DNA from: Mycobacterium sp. NS-7484
GTDB taxonomy: Bacteria; Actinomycetota; Actinomycetes; Mycobacteriales; Mycobacteriaceae
NCBI RefSeq assembly: GCF_001953975.1
Contig: NZ_MBEJ01000093.1
Coordinates: 1 to 34,077 of the forward strand
Direction: 5' to 3'
Length of the DNA: 34,077 bases
A program made the position numbers and the translations under genes. Below, piece after piece: positions 25,578 through 34,077 of this stretch. The notes under the pieces are model-generated. The model searched no databases and was not told where the DNA came from. It worked only from the letters and a program-made list of their open reading frames with translations. The first letter of the stretch is position 1, and every line of letters starts with the position of its first letter.

Positions 25578-25994
25578 GTGCTGGTGATCCGGCAGGATCT
25601 GGTCGAGGCCATGGTGGCGCATGCCCGCGCCGACCATCCCGACGAGGCATGTGGCGTGATCGCCGGGCCTGAGGGGTCTGACCGGCCCGAGCGGTTCATT
25701 GCGATGGTCAATGCCGAGCGGTCGCCGACCTTCTACCGATTCGATTCGATGGAGCAGTTGCGGGTGTGGAGGGCGATGGATGAGGCCGACGAGGTGCCCG
25801 TCGTCATCTACCACTCGCACACCGGCACCGAAGCCTATCCGAGCCGCACCGACGTCGCGATCGCCGCGGAGCCCGATGCGCACTACGTCCTGATCTCCAC
25901 CCGCGACCCGCGCGAGCACGAGCTGCGCAGCTACCGCATCCGCGACGGCGTCGTCACGGAGGAACCCGTCACTATCGTTGAGCAGTACAGCTAA
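25578..25994 (+). CDS. mec: CysO-cysteine peptidase Mec (JAMM/MPN metalloprotease)
   Basis: The 138-aa zinc hydrolase removes cysteine from the C-terminus of the carrier protein CysO, the last step of the thiocarboxylate cysteine pathway. The JAMM motif is complete: Glu23, His79-x-His81, seven residues, Ser89 and Asp92. The GTG is preceded by GAGGTG at a 7-base distance. Length is a little shorter than the annotated M. tuberculosis protein (about 146) because that start lies further upstream. It is followed after 11 bases by cysO and is co-transcribed with it. Confidence 0.95.
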   Translation: MLVIRQDLVEAMVAHARADHPDEACGVIAGPEGSDRPERFIAMVNAERSPTFYRFDSMEQLRVWRAMDEADEVPVVIYHSHTGTEAYPSRTDVAIAAEPDAHYVLISTRDPREHELRSYRIRDGVVTEEPVTIVEQYS

Positions 25995-26005
25995 GGAGCT
26001 TTGAC

Positions 26006-27252
<1,247 letters not shown>

Positions 27253-27262
27253 GCGGTCGGAT

Positions 27263-27937
27263 ATGACGAACCCTGGTCAGCTCTCGGGGGCCGGCCCCAA
27301 AAAGCGGCCGGCCTGGATCGTCGGCGGTCTGACGATCATCAGCTTCGTCGTGCTGCTGTACGCGATCGAGATCGTCGACACCGTGATGGGGCATCGGCTC
27401 GACCAGGACGGCATCCGCCCGCTGCAGACCGATGGACTGTGGGGCATCTTGTGGGCGCCGCTGTTGCACGGCGGTTGGCCGCACTTGATCGCCAACACCG
27501 TGCCGGCGTTGGTGCTCGGCTTCTTGATGACGCTGGCCGGGATGGGACGGTTCATCGCCGCGACCGCGATCATCTGGATTCTCGGCGGCTTCGGCACCTG
27601 GTTGATCGGCAACATCGGCCTGCACTGTCCTTATGTGAACGTGCAATGCACGAGCACGCACATCGGCGCCTCCGGTCTGATCTTCGGCTGGCTGGCGTTT
27701 CTCATCGTGTTCGGCTTCTTCACCCGCAATGTGTGGGAGATCGTCATCGGCGTCGTGGTGCTGTTCGTCTACGGCGGTGTCCTGCTCGGGGTGCTGCCGG
27801 GCAGCCCGGGGGTGTCCTGGCAGGGGCATCTCAGCGGGGCCGTCGCGGGCGTCGTCGCCGCCTACCTCCTGTCCGGGCCGGAACGTAAGGCGCGCGAAGT
27901 CAAGAACCGCCCCGCTGCGCCGCGTCTGACGGCGTGA
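27263..27937 (+). CDS. Rhomboid family intramembrane serine protease
   Basis: The 224-aa protein has about six membrane helices. The catalytic dyad is Ser137 in GASGLIFG and His189 in [11 protein letters not shown]; the supporting HLIAN (His74, Asn78) is present. It should cut membrane proteins within the bilayer; the substrate is unknown. The ATG at 27263 lies 10 bases after the cysM stop. Its stop overlaps the murI GTG by 4 bases. It matches recalled Rv1337. Confidence 0.93.
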   Translation: MTNPGQLSGAGPKKRPAWIVGGLTIISFVVLLYAIEIVDTVMGHRLDQDGIRPLQTDGLWGILWAPLLHGGWPHLIANTVPALVLGFLMTLAGMGRFIAATAIIWILGGFGTWLIGNIGLHCPYVNVQCTSTHIGASGLIFGWLAFLIVFGFFTRNVWEIVIGVVVLFVYGGVLLGVLPGSPGVSWQGHLSGAVAGVVAAYLLSGPERKAREVKNRPAAPRLTA

Positions 27938-28758
27938 ACGACCGATTCGCGCCCGTCGGCGTCTTCGATTCCGGCGTCGGCGGGCTCACCGTGGCCCGGG
28001 CGATCATCGACCAGCTGCCCGATGAGGACATCATCTACGTCGGGGACACCGGCAACGGCCCGTATGGGCCACTGACCGTCCCGGAGATCCGGGCCCACTC
28101 CCTGGCCATCGGTGACGATCTGGTGGCCCGCGGGGTCAAGGCTCTGGTGATCGCGTGCAACACCGCGTCGTCGGCCTGCCTGCGCGACGCCCGGGAACGC
28201 TACTCACCCGTGCCGGTGGTCGAGGTGATCCTGCCCGCGGTGCGGCGTGCGGTGGCCGCCACCCGCAACGGCCGCATCGGCGTGATCGGCACCGCCGCCA
28301 CGATCGCCTCGGGTGCCTATCAGGACGCATTCGCCGCAGCGCGTGACACCGAGGTGTTCGGGGTGGCCTGCCCGCGGTTCGTCGATTTCGTGGAACGCGG
28401 AGTGACCAGCGGCCGCCAGGTCCTGGGGTTGGCCGAGGGGTATCTGGAACCGTTGCAGCGCGCTGAGGTGGACACTCTGGTGCTGGGCTGCACGCACTAC
28501 CCGATGCTGTCGGGGCTCATTCAGTTGGCCATGGGTGACAACGTCACGCTGGTGTCCTCGGCCGAGGAGACCGCCAAGGACCTTTTGCGGGTGCTCACCG
28601 AACTCGATTTGCTGAAACCCCACGAATCCGGCCCGGCCCGACGGGTGTTCGAGGCCACCGGGGATCCTGAGGCGTTCACCACTCTGGCCGCGCGATTTTT
28701 GGGTCCGGGCCTGGACGGGGCGCGTCAGGTTCGGCGTCACGCGGGGGCGGGAAAATGA
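27934..28758 (+). CDS. murI: Glutamate racemase MurI
   Basis: The 274-aa enzyme makes D-glutamate for peptidoglycan. The two catalytic cysteines are Cys75 (ACNTASSA) and Cys186 (GCTHYP), and the N-terminal FDSGVGGLT carries the catalytic aspartate Asp12. The GTG overlaps the rhomboid stop (GTGA), so the two are coupled. Length is normal. A 64-base gap follows before the phosphodiesterase gene. Confidence 0.97.
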   Translation: MNDRFAPVGVFDSGVGGLTVARAIIDQLPDEDIIYVGDTGNGPYGPLTVPEIRAHSLAIGDDLVARGVKALVIACNTASSACLRDARERYSPVPVVEVILPAVRRAVAATRNGRIGVIGTAATIASGAYQDAFAAARDTEVFGVACPRFVDFVERGVTSGRQVLGLAEGYLEPLQRAEVDTLVLGCTHYPMLSGLIQLAMGDNVTLVSSAEETAKDLLRVLTELDLLKPHESGPARRVFEATGDPEAFTTLAARFLGPGLDGARQVRRHAGAGK

Positions 28759-28822
28759 TCTCCGTCGCCCAAAGCGGCGATGTCTTGGCAACGCGCACAT
28801 CGGGCATGGCAAGCTAGACACT

Positions 28823-29590
28823 GTGCGATTGACGATCCTGGGATGCTCCGGCAGCGTTGTCGGCCCGGACTCGGCAGCCTCTGGCTATCTCGTCACCGCA
28901 CCAGACACGGTCCCGATGGTGCTCGACTTCGGTGGCGGCGTCCTGGGTGCGCTGCAGCGCTACGCCGATCCGAATTCGGTCAACGTGTTGCTGTCGCATC
29001 TGCATGCCGACCACTGCCTGGATCTGCCGGGCCTGTTCGTCTGGCGCCGGTACCACCCCAGCCCGGCCACCGAACGTGGCCTGATGTACGGCCCCGCCAA
29101 CACATGGTCGCGTCTGGGGGCGGCATCCTCGCCCGAGGGTGGCGAGATCGACGACTTCACCGACATCTTCGAGGTCCGTCATTGGGAGGACCGCACCCCG
29201 GTGCAGTTGGGCACGCTCACCGTCACGCCGCGCCTGGTGTGTCACCCCACCGAGTCCTACGGCATGCGGTTCACCGACCCGTCCGGAGCTGTCCTTGTCT
29301 ACAGCGGCGACACCGGATATTGCGATGCGCTGGTGGAGTTGGCCCGCGGGGCGGACCTGTTCTTGTGCGAAGCGTCCTGGACCGACGATCCGTCACGCCC
29401 GCCGAAGCTGCACCTGTCCGGGACCGAGGCCGGCCGTGCGGCACGCGAGGCCGGGGTGCGCGAGCTGCTGCTGACCCACATTCCGCCGTGGACCTCGCGC
29501 GAGGACGTGATCAGTGAAGCCAAGGCCGAATTCGACGGCCCAGTCCACGCCGTGGTGTGCGGCGAGACCTTCGACGTCACGCGCGACTGA
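28823..29590 (+). CDS. Metallo-beta-lactamase-fold cyclic nucleotide phosphodiesterase (Rv1339-like)
   Basis: The 255-aa protein has the dinuclear-metal motif SHLHADH (His59, His61, Asp63, His64) and later metal ligands in HPTESYG and YSGDTG. The M. tuberculosis ortholog Rv1339 has been described as an atypical class II cAMP phosphodiesterase, and its change alters cAMP level and drug tolerance. The GTG is placed at the start of the fold (MRLTILGCSGSV). It lies in the gene run between murI and rphA. Together with the cyclase at 4067-5674 it gives this window both cAMP synthesis and breakdown. Confidence 0.92.
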   Translation: MRLTILGCSGSVVGPDSAASGYLVTAPDTVPMVLDFGGGVLGALQRYADPNSVNVLLSHLHADHCLDLPGLFVWRRYHPSPATERGLMYGPANTWSRLGAASSPEGGEIDDFTDIFEVRHWEDRTPVQLGTLTVTPRLVCHPTESYGMRFTDPSGAVLVYSGDTGYCDALVELARGADLFLCEASWTDDPSRPPKLHLSGTEAGRAAREAGVRELLLTHIPPWTSREDVISEAKAEFDGPVHAVVCGETFDVTRD

Positions 29591-29595
29591 CCCGC

Positions 29596-29601
29596 TAGGG
29601 T
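29596..29601 (+). promoter_or_regulatory. -10 element TAGGGT for rphA (leaderless)
   Basis: TAGGGT is a common strong mycobacterial -10 sequence and ends 7 bases before the GTG at 29609. It lies in the 18-base gap after the phosphodiesterase gene, so rphA-rdgB may have their own promoter inside the run. Some -35-like sequence (TTCGAC, 29570-29575) is at a long distance. Confidence 0.42.
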
Positions 29602-29608
29602 TGGCGGG

Positions 29609-30388
29609 GTGTCCAAGCGAGAAGACGGCCGTCTCGACGACGAGCTGCGCCCGGTAACCCTCACCCGCGGTTTCACCTCACATCCCGCCGGCTCGGTACT
29701 GGTGGAGTTCGGCCAGACCCGCGTCATGTGCACCGCCTCGGTAACCGAAGGTGTGCCGCGCTGGCGGAAGGGATCCGGCCAGGGCTGGCTCACCGCCGAA
29801 TACGCCATGCTGCCGGCCGCCACCCATGATCGCTCGGACCGCGAATCGGTCAAGGGCCGCGTCGGTGGCCGTACCCAGGAGATCAGCCGACTCGTCGGGC
29901 GCTCGTTGCGGGCGTGCATCGACCTCGGTGCGCTGGGGGAGAACACCATCGCGATCGACTGCGACGTGCTGCAGGCCGACGGCGGGACCCGCACTGCCGC
30001 CATCACCGGTGCCTACGTGGCGCTCTCCGATGCCGTGACGTACCTGGCTGCGGCCGGGCGGCTCTCGGACCCACGCCCACTGTCGTGTGCCATCGCGGCG
30101 GTGTCGGTCGGTGTAGTCGACGGCCGCGTCCGCGTCGACCTGCCCTACGTCGAGGACTCCCGCGCCGAGGTCGACATGAACGTCGTCGCCACCGACACCG
30201 GCACCCTCGTGGAGATCCAGGGCACCGGCGAGGGGGCGACGTTCCCTCGCTCCACTCTGGACAAGATGCTCGACGCCGCGCTGGGGGCCTGCGAGCAACT
30301 GTTCGTGATCCAGCGCGAGGCCCTGGAATTGCCGTATCCCGGCGTGCTGCCCGAGGGGCCGGCACCCAAGAAAGCGTTCGGTAGCTGA
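29609..30388 (+). CDS. rphA: Ribonuclease PH
   Basis: The 259-aa phosphorolytic 3'-5' exoribonuclease trims tRNA precursors. Typical blocks are [40 protein letters not shown] and the phosphate-binding [15 protein letters not shown]. Length is normal and nothing is truncated, unlike the damaged gene of E. coli K-12. The GTG start follows a TAGGGT box. Its stop is directly followed by the GTG of rdgB. Confidence 0.96.
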   Translation: MSKREDGRLDDELRPVTLTRGFTSHPAGSVLVEFGQTRVMCTASVTEGVPRWRKGSGQGWLTAEYAMLPAATHDRSDRESVKGRVGGRTQEISRLVGRSLRACIDLGALGENTIAIDCDVLQADGGTRTAAITGAYVALSDAVTYLAAAGRLSDPRPLSCAIAAVSVGVVDGRVRVDLPYVEDSRAEVDMNVVATDTGTLVEIQGTGEGATFPRSTLDKMLDAALGACEQLFVIQREALELPYPGVLPEGPAPKKAFGS

Positions 30389-30994
30389 GTGCCCTCACTT
30401 CTGGTAGCAAGCCGTAACGCCAAGAAGCTGGCCGAGCTGCGGCGGGTGCTCGATGCTGCCGGCATCGTCGGTCTGGAGTTGTTGTCGCTGGCTGACGTGC
30501 CCGCCTACGACGAGGCGCCCGAGACCGGGGCGACCTTCGAGGAGAACGCCCTGGCCAAGGCCCGGGACGGTTTTGTCGCGACCGGAATACCCTGTGTGGC
30601 AGACGATTCCGGGATATCAGTGGACGCGTTGAACGGGATGCCCGGCGTGCTGTCGGCCCGCTGGGCCGGCCGGCACGGCGACGATCCCGCGAACACAGCG
30701 TTGCTCTTGGCGCAACTGGGCGACGTGCCCGACGAGCGCCGCGGCGCGGCGTTCGTGTCGGCGTGTGCCTTGGTTTCTTCGTCCGGTTCGACGGTGGTGC
30801 GGGGAGAGTGGCCCGGGGCGGTTGTTCGCGAGCCCCGCGGCGACGGCGGATTCGGGTACGACCCGGTGTTCCTGCCTTCGGGGTCGTCGTTGACCGCAGC
30901 CGAGCTGACGCCGGCCGAGAAAGACGCGGCCTCACACCGGGGCCGGGCGCTGGCATTGTTGGTGCCCGCGCTGCGGGAATTGGCTGGAGGTTAG
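30389..30994 (+). CDS. rdgB: XTP/dITP diphosphatase (RdgB/HAM1)
   Basis: The 201-aa house-cleaning enzyme hydrolyses XTP, ITP and dITP to monophosphates and keeps them out of nucleic acids. Motifs SRNAKKLAEL, ADDSGISVDAL, GVLSARW and SHRGRAL are present. The GTG is immediately adjacent to the rphA stop (no gap). It is the last gene of the plus-strand run; its TAG overlaps the stop of the convergent exporter within TTAG (30991-30994). Confidence 0.95.
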   Translation: MPSLLVASRNAKKLAELRRVLDAAGIVGLELLSLADVPAYDEAPETGATFEENALAKARDGFVATGIPCVADDSGISVDALNGMPGVLSARWAGRHGDDPANTALLLAQLGDVPDERRGAAFVSACALVSSSGSTVVRGEWPGAVVREPRGDGGFGYDPVFLPSGSSLTAAELTPAEKDAASHRGRALALLVPALRELAGG

Positions 30995-32205
30995 ACGGCC
31001 GCGCTCCGGCTGGTCAGCAGCAGCGCCGCCGCGGCGATGACGGCGCTGACCACCATGGCCACCGCCATGGGCAGGGCGGTGTGATCGCCGCCGAGCCCCA
31101 CGATCGGCGACACCACTGCGGCCAGGCCGAACTGCAGCGCACCCAGCACCGCGGAACCGGTGCCGGCGGCGTGGCGAACTTCGTCGAGCGCCAGCGACGT
31201 CGCGTTGGCGGCCACCAGACCGAGGCTGGCGACTGCACCCCACAGCAGCACCAGTGACGCCCACAGCACCGGGCCGAGCAGGGCGTCGACCACCAACAGT
31301 GCCGAAAACAGCACGAGCAGGCCGATACCCAGGTGCATCAGGCGACGTTGACCGAACCTGCCCACGATCCTGGCGTTGACGGCGTTCACGATCACGATGC
31401 CGGCCGCGTTCGCGGCGAACGCGAATGAGTAGTGCAACGGCGAGAGCCCGAGCACATTCTGGAGGACGAACGGCGACGCGGAGATATAGGCGAACATCAC
31501 CGTGAACCCGAACGCGAAGGCCAGCGTGTAGCCGATGTATCCGCGATTGGTCAGCACGGATCCGGCGTCGCGCAGCATCGCGGCCACGCCGCCGGTGTGG
31601 CGGTTGTCTTTCGGGTGGGTTTCGGGGAGCACGACGGCCACGCCAACGAACATCGCCGCGGCGAGCCCGGTGAGAATCCAGAAGATGCCGCGCCAACCGA
31701 TCACACCCATCAGTGATCCGCCGATGAGAGGCGCGAGCACCGGGGCGGCGCCGTTGATGATCATCATCAAACTGAAGGCTCGCGCCGCTACCGCGCCGTG
31801 CGCGCGATCGGCGACCACGGCTCGGCTGAGCACCACACCGGCCGCTCCGCTGAAACCCTGCACGAAGCGAAAAGCCGTCAGCAGGGCGATGTTTGGGGCC
31901 AGGGCACACGCGATGCCGGCCAGGATGCAGACGAACGTCCCGGCGAGCATCAACGGCCGTCGGCCGAACCGGTCAGAGAGCGGACCGATGATCAACTGCC
32001 CGCTGGCCAGCCCGATCATGAACGACGTCAGCGTGAACTGGATGGCCGAGGCCGAGGTGCCGAACTCGTCGGCCATGGCCGGGAAGCCCGGCAGGTACAT
32101 GTCGATCGACAGCGGTGCGACGGCAGTCAGCAGGGCAAGGACCCCGAGCCAGTTCAACGGCAGGGCCGATGCCCGGGTGGGGGTGTTGTCGATTCGAGTA
32201 CTCAT
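30991..32205 (-). CDS. Bcr/CflA-type MFS multidrug exporter
   Basis: The 404-aa protein has 12 predicted membrane helices and the MFS motif A GPLSDRFGRRP after helix 2, with SIDMYLPGFPAM in helix 1 as in the Bcr/CflA group (bicyclomycin, chloramphenicol, sulfonamide export). The actual substrate is unknown. The ATG is preceded by AAAGG (ribosome-binding site) and a TATAGT box that is the left half of the operator at 32232-32248. It is divergent from a MarR gene, the usual sign of local repression. I recall no such pair between Rv1341 and Rv1342c in M. tuberculosis, so it may be an insertion. Confidence 0.9.
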   Translation of the reverse strand: MSTRIDNTPTRASALPLNWLGVLALLTAVAPLSIDMYLPGFPAMADEFGTSASAIQFTLTSFMIGLASGQLIIGPLSDRFGRRPLMLAGTFVCILAGIACALAPNIALLTAFRFVQGFSGAAGVVLSRAVVADRAHGAVAARAFSLMMIINGAAPVLAPLIGGSLMGVIGWRGIFWILTGLAAAMFVGVAVVLPETHPKDNRHTGGVAAMLRDAGSVLTNRGYIGYTLAFAFGFTVMFAYISASPFVLQNVLGLSPLHYSFAFAANAAGIVIVNAVNARIVGRFGQRRLMHLGIGLLVLFSALLVVDALLGPVLWASLVLLWGAVASLGLVAANATSLALDEVRHAAGTGSAVLGALQFGLAAVVSPIVGLGGDHTALPMAVAMVVSAVIAAAALLLTSRSAAV

Positions 32206-32231
32206 TCACACCTTTACGATTTATGTATAAA

Positions 32232-32248
32232 ACTATAGGTAATATAGT
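32232..32248. promoter_or_regulatory. MarR-type operator overlapping both divergent -10 boxes
   Basis: ACTATA-N5-TATAGT is a perfect 17-base dyad in a very AT-rich patch. Its left arm read on the minus strand is TATAGT, a -10 box for the exporter. TAATAT (32240-32245) inside it ends 7 bases before the MarR ATG. A second dyad, TTTAT-GT-ATAAA, lies at 32220-32231. A dimeric MarR bound here would block both promoters. Confidence 0.6.
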
Positions 32249-32252
32249 CGAC

Positions 32253-32705
32253 ATGACGCCGGTTCGGGTACCCAGAGCGACGCGTGATGTGCGCGACGTC
32301 GCCACCGCGGTACGCACACTTGCCTGGTCGTTGCGGCGATTCGGGGAAAAACAGGTCGGGCTGGAACCGTTGCCGCACTCGGAGTTCGAGGTCATCCGCA
32401 CGGTGGGTGACCATCCGTGGATCAGTGTGTCCGAGGTGGCTCACGCCTTGGGGCTACAGCCCAGCAACGTCAGTACCACCGTGCGAAAACTGGTGGAGCG
32501 TGGCTTGATCGACCGCGCGCCCGATGAACGCGACCGCCGCTGTATCCGGTTGCACCTGACCGCCAGGGCTGCCGAGCACAAGAAGATGATCGACGCGGCG
32601 TGGACCGCCGGGGTCCGCGATCAGTTGTCGACGATGACCGACGACGAGGTCGCGACGTTGGTCAAAGCCGCGCCGTTGCTCGGTCGGCTGGCTTCGATGA
32701 GCTAG
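32253..32705 (+). CDS. MarR family transcriptional regulator
   Basis: The 150-aa protein has a MarR winged helix: HTH around 52-80 (VSEVAHALGLQPSNVSTTVRKL) and the wing DERDRRCIRLHLT, flanked by dimerisation helices. It probably represses itself and the divergent exporter and is released by an unknown ligand. ATG 32253 is chosen because a -10 box ends 7 bases before it; an in-frame ATG at 32223 would add 10 residues but lies inside the operator zone. Its stop is 9 bases before the end of the convergent DUF3817 gene. Confidence 0.9.
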   Translation: MTPVRVPRATRDVRDVATAVRTLAWSLRRFGEKQVGLEPLPHSEFEVIRTVGDHPWISVSEVAHALGLQPSNVSTTVRKLVERGLIDRAPDERDRRCIRLHLTARAAEHKKMIDAAWTAGVRDQLSTMTDDEVATLVKAAPLLGRLASMS

Positions 32706-32714
32706 CCGACGGGG

Positions 32715-33056
32715 CTAGATGTCGAAGCGTTCCTTGATGTCTCGCGAGTTGAAGTGCTCGACGATGATGCCGACCAGTGGGATGGTGCCGGCCAGCAGTG
32801 TGCCGATCGTCTTGCCGATGGGCCAGCGGATCTTGACGGCCAGGTTGGCCGTGAACAGCAGGTAGATGAAGTACACCCAGCCGTGGACGACGCCGATCCA
32901 GCCCGGCGGGTTGTCGACCTGCACGATGTACTTGAGCACCATCTCGTAGCACAGCGCAATCAGCCACAGGCCGGTCGCCCAGGCGAACACCCGGTAACCC
33001 AACAACGCCTTGCGGATGGTCTCCTTAGGTGTGGTGACGGCCTGCGGTTCGGTCAT
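32715..33056 (-). CDS. DUF3817 membrane protein (Rv1342c-like)
   Basis: The 113-aa protein has three hydrophobic segments (about 19-42, 52-72, 78-98) and the DUF3817 signature (GYRVFAWATGLWL, GVVHGWVYFIYLL). Function is unknown. The ATG overlaps the lprD stop by 4 bases (ATGA), so both form an operon. It is a distant paralog of the protein at 8496-8870. Order matches recalled Rv1343c-Rv1342c. Confidence 0.9.
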   Translation of the reverse strand: MTEPQAVTTPKETIRKALLGYRVFAWATGLWLIALCYEMVLKYIVQVDNPPGWIGVVHGWVYFIYLLFTANLAVKIRWPIGKTIGTLLAGTIPLVGIIVEHFNSRDIKERFDI

Positions 33057-33448
33057 CTGTCGGTCCTGTCTTTCTTCTCGGGCTGGGCATCGGACTTGGC
33101 CAGCTCGGCAAGGTAGGCGTTGTATTCGGCGAGGGTCTGATCACCGGCATCGTCGACTGCGTCCTGGGCTGCGGCCCTGGGCCGTTCCGGTAGCAGGCCC
33201 GCGGGGATCTCGGTGATCTCATCCTTCGGCTGTTCCGGCGGAGCTTCCTCGAAGCGGACGAACTTGTAATACGCGTAGAAGCAGAAGCCGGCGAACATCG
33301 GCCACTGCAGCGCATAGCCAAGATTCTGGAAGGTGCCCGAGGCCGACTCATAACGCGTCCACTGCCACCAGGCCAGTGCCAGGCAGCCGGCGGCGCCGAG
33401 GATCACCAGCAGGATGAGGGCTGGTCTCCTACGCCGTGTAGTGGACAT
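33053..33448 (-). CDS. lprD: Small membrane protein, annotated as lipoprotein LprD in M. tuberculosis
   Basis: The 131-aa protein has a basic start (RRRR), a hydrophobic stretch (about 9-28) with a poor lipobox GAAGC at Cys22, a second hydrophobic segment (about 43-62, LQWPMFAGFCFYAYY) and a charged C-terminal tail (63-131). The second segment and the weak lipobox argue for a two-helix membrane protein rather than a true lipoprotein. Function is unknown. TACCAT ends 6 bases before the ATG. It is coupled to the DUF3817 gene. Confidence 0.85.
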   Translation of the reverse strand: MSTTRRRRPALILLVILGAAGCLALAWWQWTRYESASGTFQNLGYALQWPMFAGFCFYAYYKFVRFEEAPPEQPKDEITEIPAGLLPERPRAAAQDAVDDAGDQTLAEYNAYLAELAKSDAQPEKKDRTDR

Positions 33449-33454
33449 TCGTCC

Positions 33455-33460
33455 ATGGTA
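33455..33460 (-). promoter_or_regulatory. -10 element TACCAT for lprD (leaderless)
   Basis: On the minus strand TACCAT ends 6 bases before the ATG at 33448 and fits TANNNT. No ribosome-binding site is visible, so the operon lprD-DUF3817 is probably leaderless. Confidence 0.45.
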
Positions 33461-33490
33461 CGGCGAGGTGCTTCGGGCCAGCTCACGGCA

Positions 33491-33955
33491 CTAGATCTTG
33501 GGGCCGATGAACTCGTCGAGGCGGGCGGTGGCGGCCTTGCGGTATACCGCGACGTCGTAGCGGCTGGGACGCGTCCAAGGGATACCGAGCTGGTCGAGCG
33601 CCGCGCAGTACAGGTCGCGGATATCGTCGGATCTGTTCGAGAAGTGATAACGGATGCTCTTGACTCCGCGGTCATCGGCAACGACACGACACCCGTCGCT
33701 GTGGATAAGGCCGCGCACGAAATCTTCGGGTGCCTTCCTGACAAGTGCTTCTTGCCACGGCTCCAGCCGAATCGGTCTGGTGTGCTTCTTGCCAGGGCCG
33801 TGCTGTGGAAACAAGCACGGCCAATGCTTGCTATAAAGCGACACCGCGACGCACGCAGTTGGTTGCTGCTCGACCGACGCATTCTGCCCAGGCATCAGGG
33901 TGTCGATGGCTGTGCGGCAACTCGCAACGATTCCCGGATACTTGTTATCGAGCAT
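33491..33955 (-). CDS. LAGLIDADG-type DNA-binding/endonuclease-like protein, N-terminus lost or beyond the edge
   Basis: From the only in-frame ATG the product is 154 aa. It carries blocks I recall from a widespread actinobacterial LAGLIDADG family of about 230-260 aa: YSKHWPCLFPQHGPGKKHTR, the second LAGLIDADG-like motif FVRGLIHSDGCR, YHFSNRSDDIRDLYC and the final LDEFIGPK. The reading frame stays open upstream to the window edge, and the residues just before the ATG (DGCISQHPRAWRLRI) also look like the family, so translation probably began further upstream. The first LAGLIDADG motif, expected right before DGCIS, is replaced by unrelated residues (RIQPEPT), next to a 12-base direct repeat. 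It is either a decayed gene or partial. Whether such proteins cut DNA or only bind it is unclear. Confidence 0.72.
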   Translation of the reverse strand: MLDNKYPGIVASCRTAIDTLMPGQNASVEQQPTACVAVSLYSKHWPCLFPQHGPGKKHTRPIRLEPWQEALVRKAPEDFVRGLIHSDGCRVVADDRGVKSIRYHFSNRSDDIRDLYCAALDQLGIPWTRPSRYDVAVYRKAATARLDEFIGPKI

Positions 33956-34005
33956 GATTCTCAGTCGCCATGCTCGCGGGTGCTGCGAGATGCATCCGTC
34001 TGTCG

Positions 34006-34042
34006 GCTCCGGTTGAATCCTGCGCAGCCTGCTCCGGTTGAA
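34006..34042. repeat. 12-base direct repeat, 25 bases apart
   Basis: GCTCCGGTTGAA occurs at 34006-34017 and again at 34031-34042. It lies exactly where the similarity of the LAGLIDADG-type gene to its family stops. It may mark a rearrangement or slippage event; the 25-base offset is not a multiple of three. Confidence 0.55.
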
Positions 34043-34077
34043 AAGTGAGCAGGTGTTTACGAGGTTGAGTCTGCCTG

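Noticed and set aside
24483..25919. Minus-strand open frame covering the P1 peptidase and mec genes
   Set aside because: It spans several well-supported plus-strand genes and has no recognisable domain.
28759..28822. Possible promoter before the phosphodiesterase gene (TAGACA near 28815)
   Set aside because: The box lacks the final T and is only 2 bases from the GTG, too close for a -10 element.
32223..32252. Upstream ATG as start of the MarR gene
   Set aside because: It would lie within the operator and before the inferred -10; the extra residues show no family similarity.

Overview
This window is a high-GC actinobacterial chromosome segment. Its gene content and order match the mycobacterial core region known in M. 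tuberculosis as rrl/rrf-Rv1316c to Rv1343c. An MspA-family porin, a glutaminase and a streptogramin-lyase-like gene lie among the conserved genes and suggest a fast-growing Mycolicibacterium rather than the tuberculosis complex. The species cannot be fixed from the sequence alone. Synteny statements rest on recalled gene order, not on a database search.

Layout. (1) 1-660: the 3' end of 23S rRNA, the spacer, 5S rRNA and a strong UUCG-loop terminator close an rRNA operon. (2) 716-2703 (-): the translationally coupled alkylation-repair pair alkA-ogt. (3) 2790-5674: a glutaminase with a fused STAS domain converges on a membrane adenylate cyclase. (4) 5721-6691 (+): the mismatch endonuclease nucS and a small zinc-ribbon protein. 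(5) 6701-9795: methylmalonyl-CoA epimerase (-) diverges from a thiolase, a DUF3817 membrane protein and a redox-dead thioredoxin-TPR (CnoX-like) protein (+). (6) 9880-17840: alpha-glucan metabolism, with glgE-glgB (-) divergent from glgP and a beta-propeller lyase (+). (7) 17942-23576: an MspA-like porin (+), then pncB-dinG and an LpqM-like lipoprotein metalloprotease (-). (8) 23641-30994 (+): a long, tightly packed run clpS, DUF2017, P1 peptidase, mec, cysO, cysM, rhomboid, murI, the metallo-beta-lactamase cAMP phosphodiesterase, rphA, rdgB. (9) 30991-33448: a Bcr/CflA-type exporter divergent from its probable MarR repressor, then lprD and a second DUF3817 gene (-). (10) 33491-34077: a LAGLIDADG-type protein whose N-terminal part is damaged or cut by the window edge.

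How the genes fit together. glgE adds maltose units from maltose-1-phosphate, glgB branches the glucan and glgP degrades it. mec, cysO and cysM form the thiocarboxylate-dependent cysteine pathway. nucS, ogt, alkA, dinG and rdgB are genome-maintenance genes. The window contains both a cAMP-making enzyme and a probable cAMP-degrading enzyme, plus one CRP-like site in front of the thiolase. Many genes have a TANNNT -10 box 6-9 bases before the start codon, which points to leaderless transcription. I see no CRISPR array, tRNA gene, insertion sequence or prophage. No gene-free stretch exceeds 300 bases.
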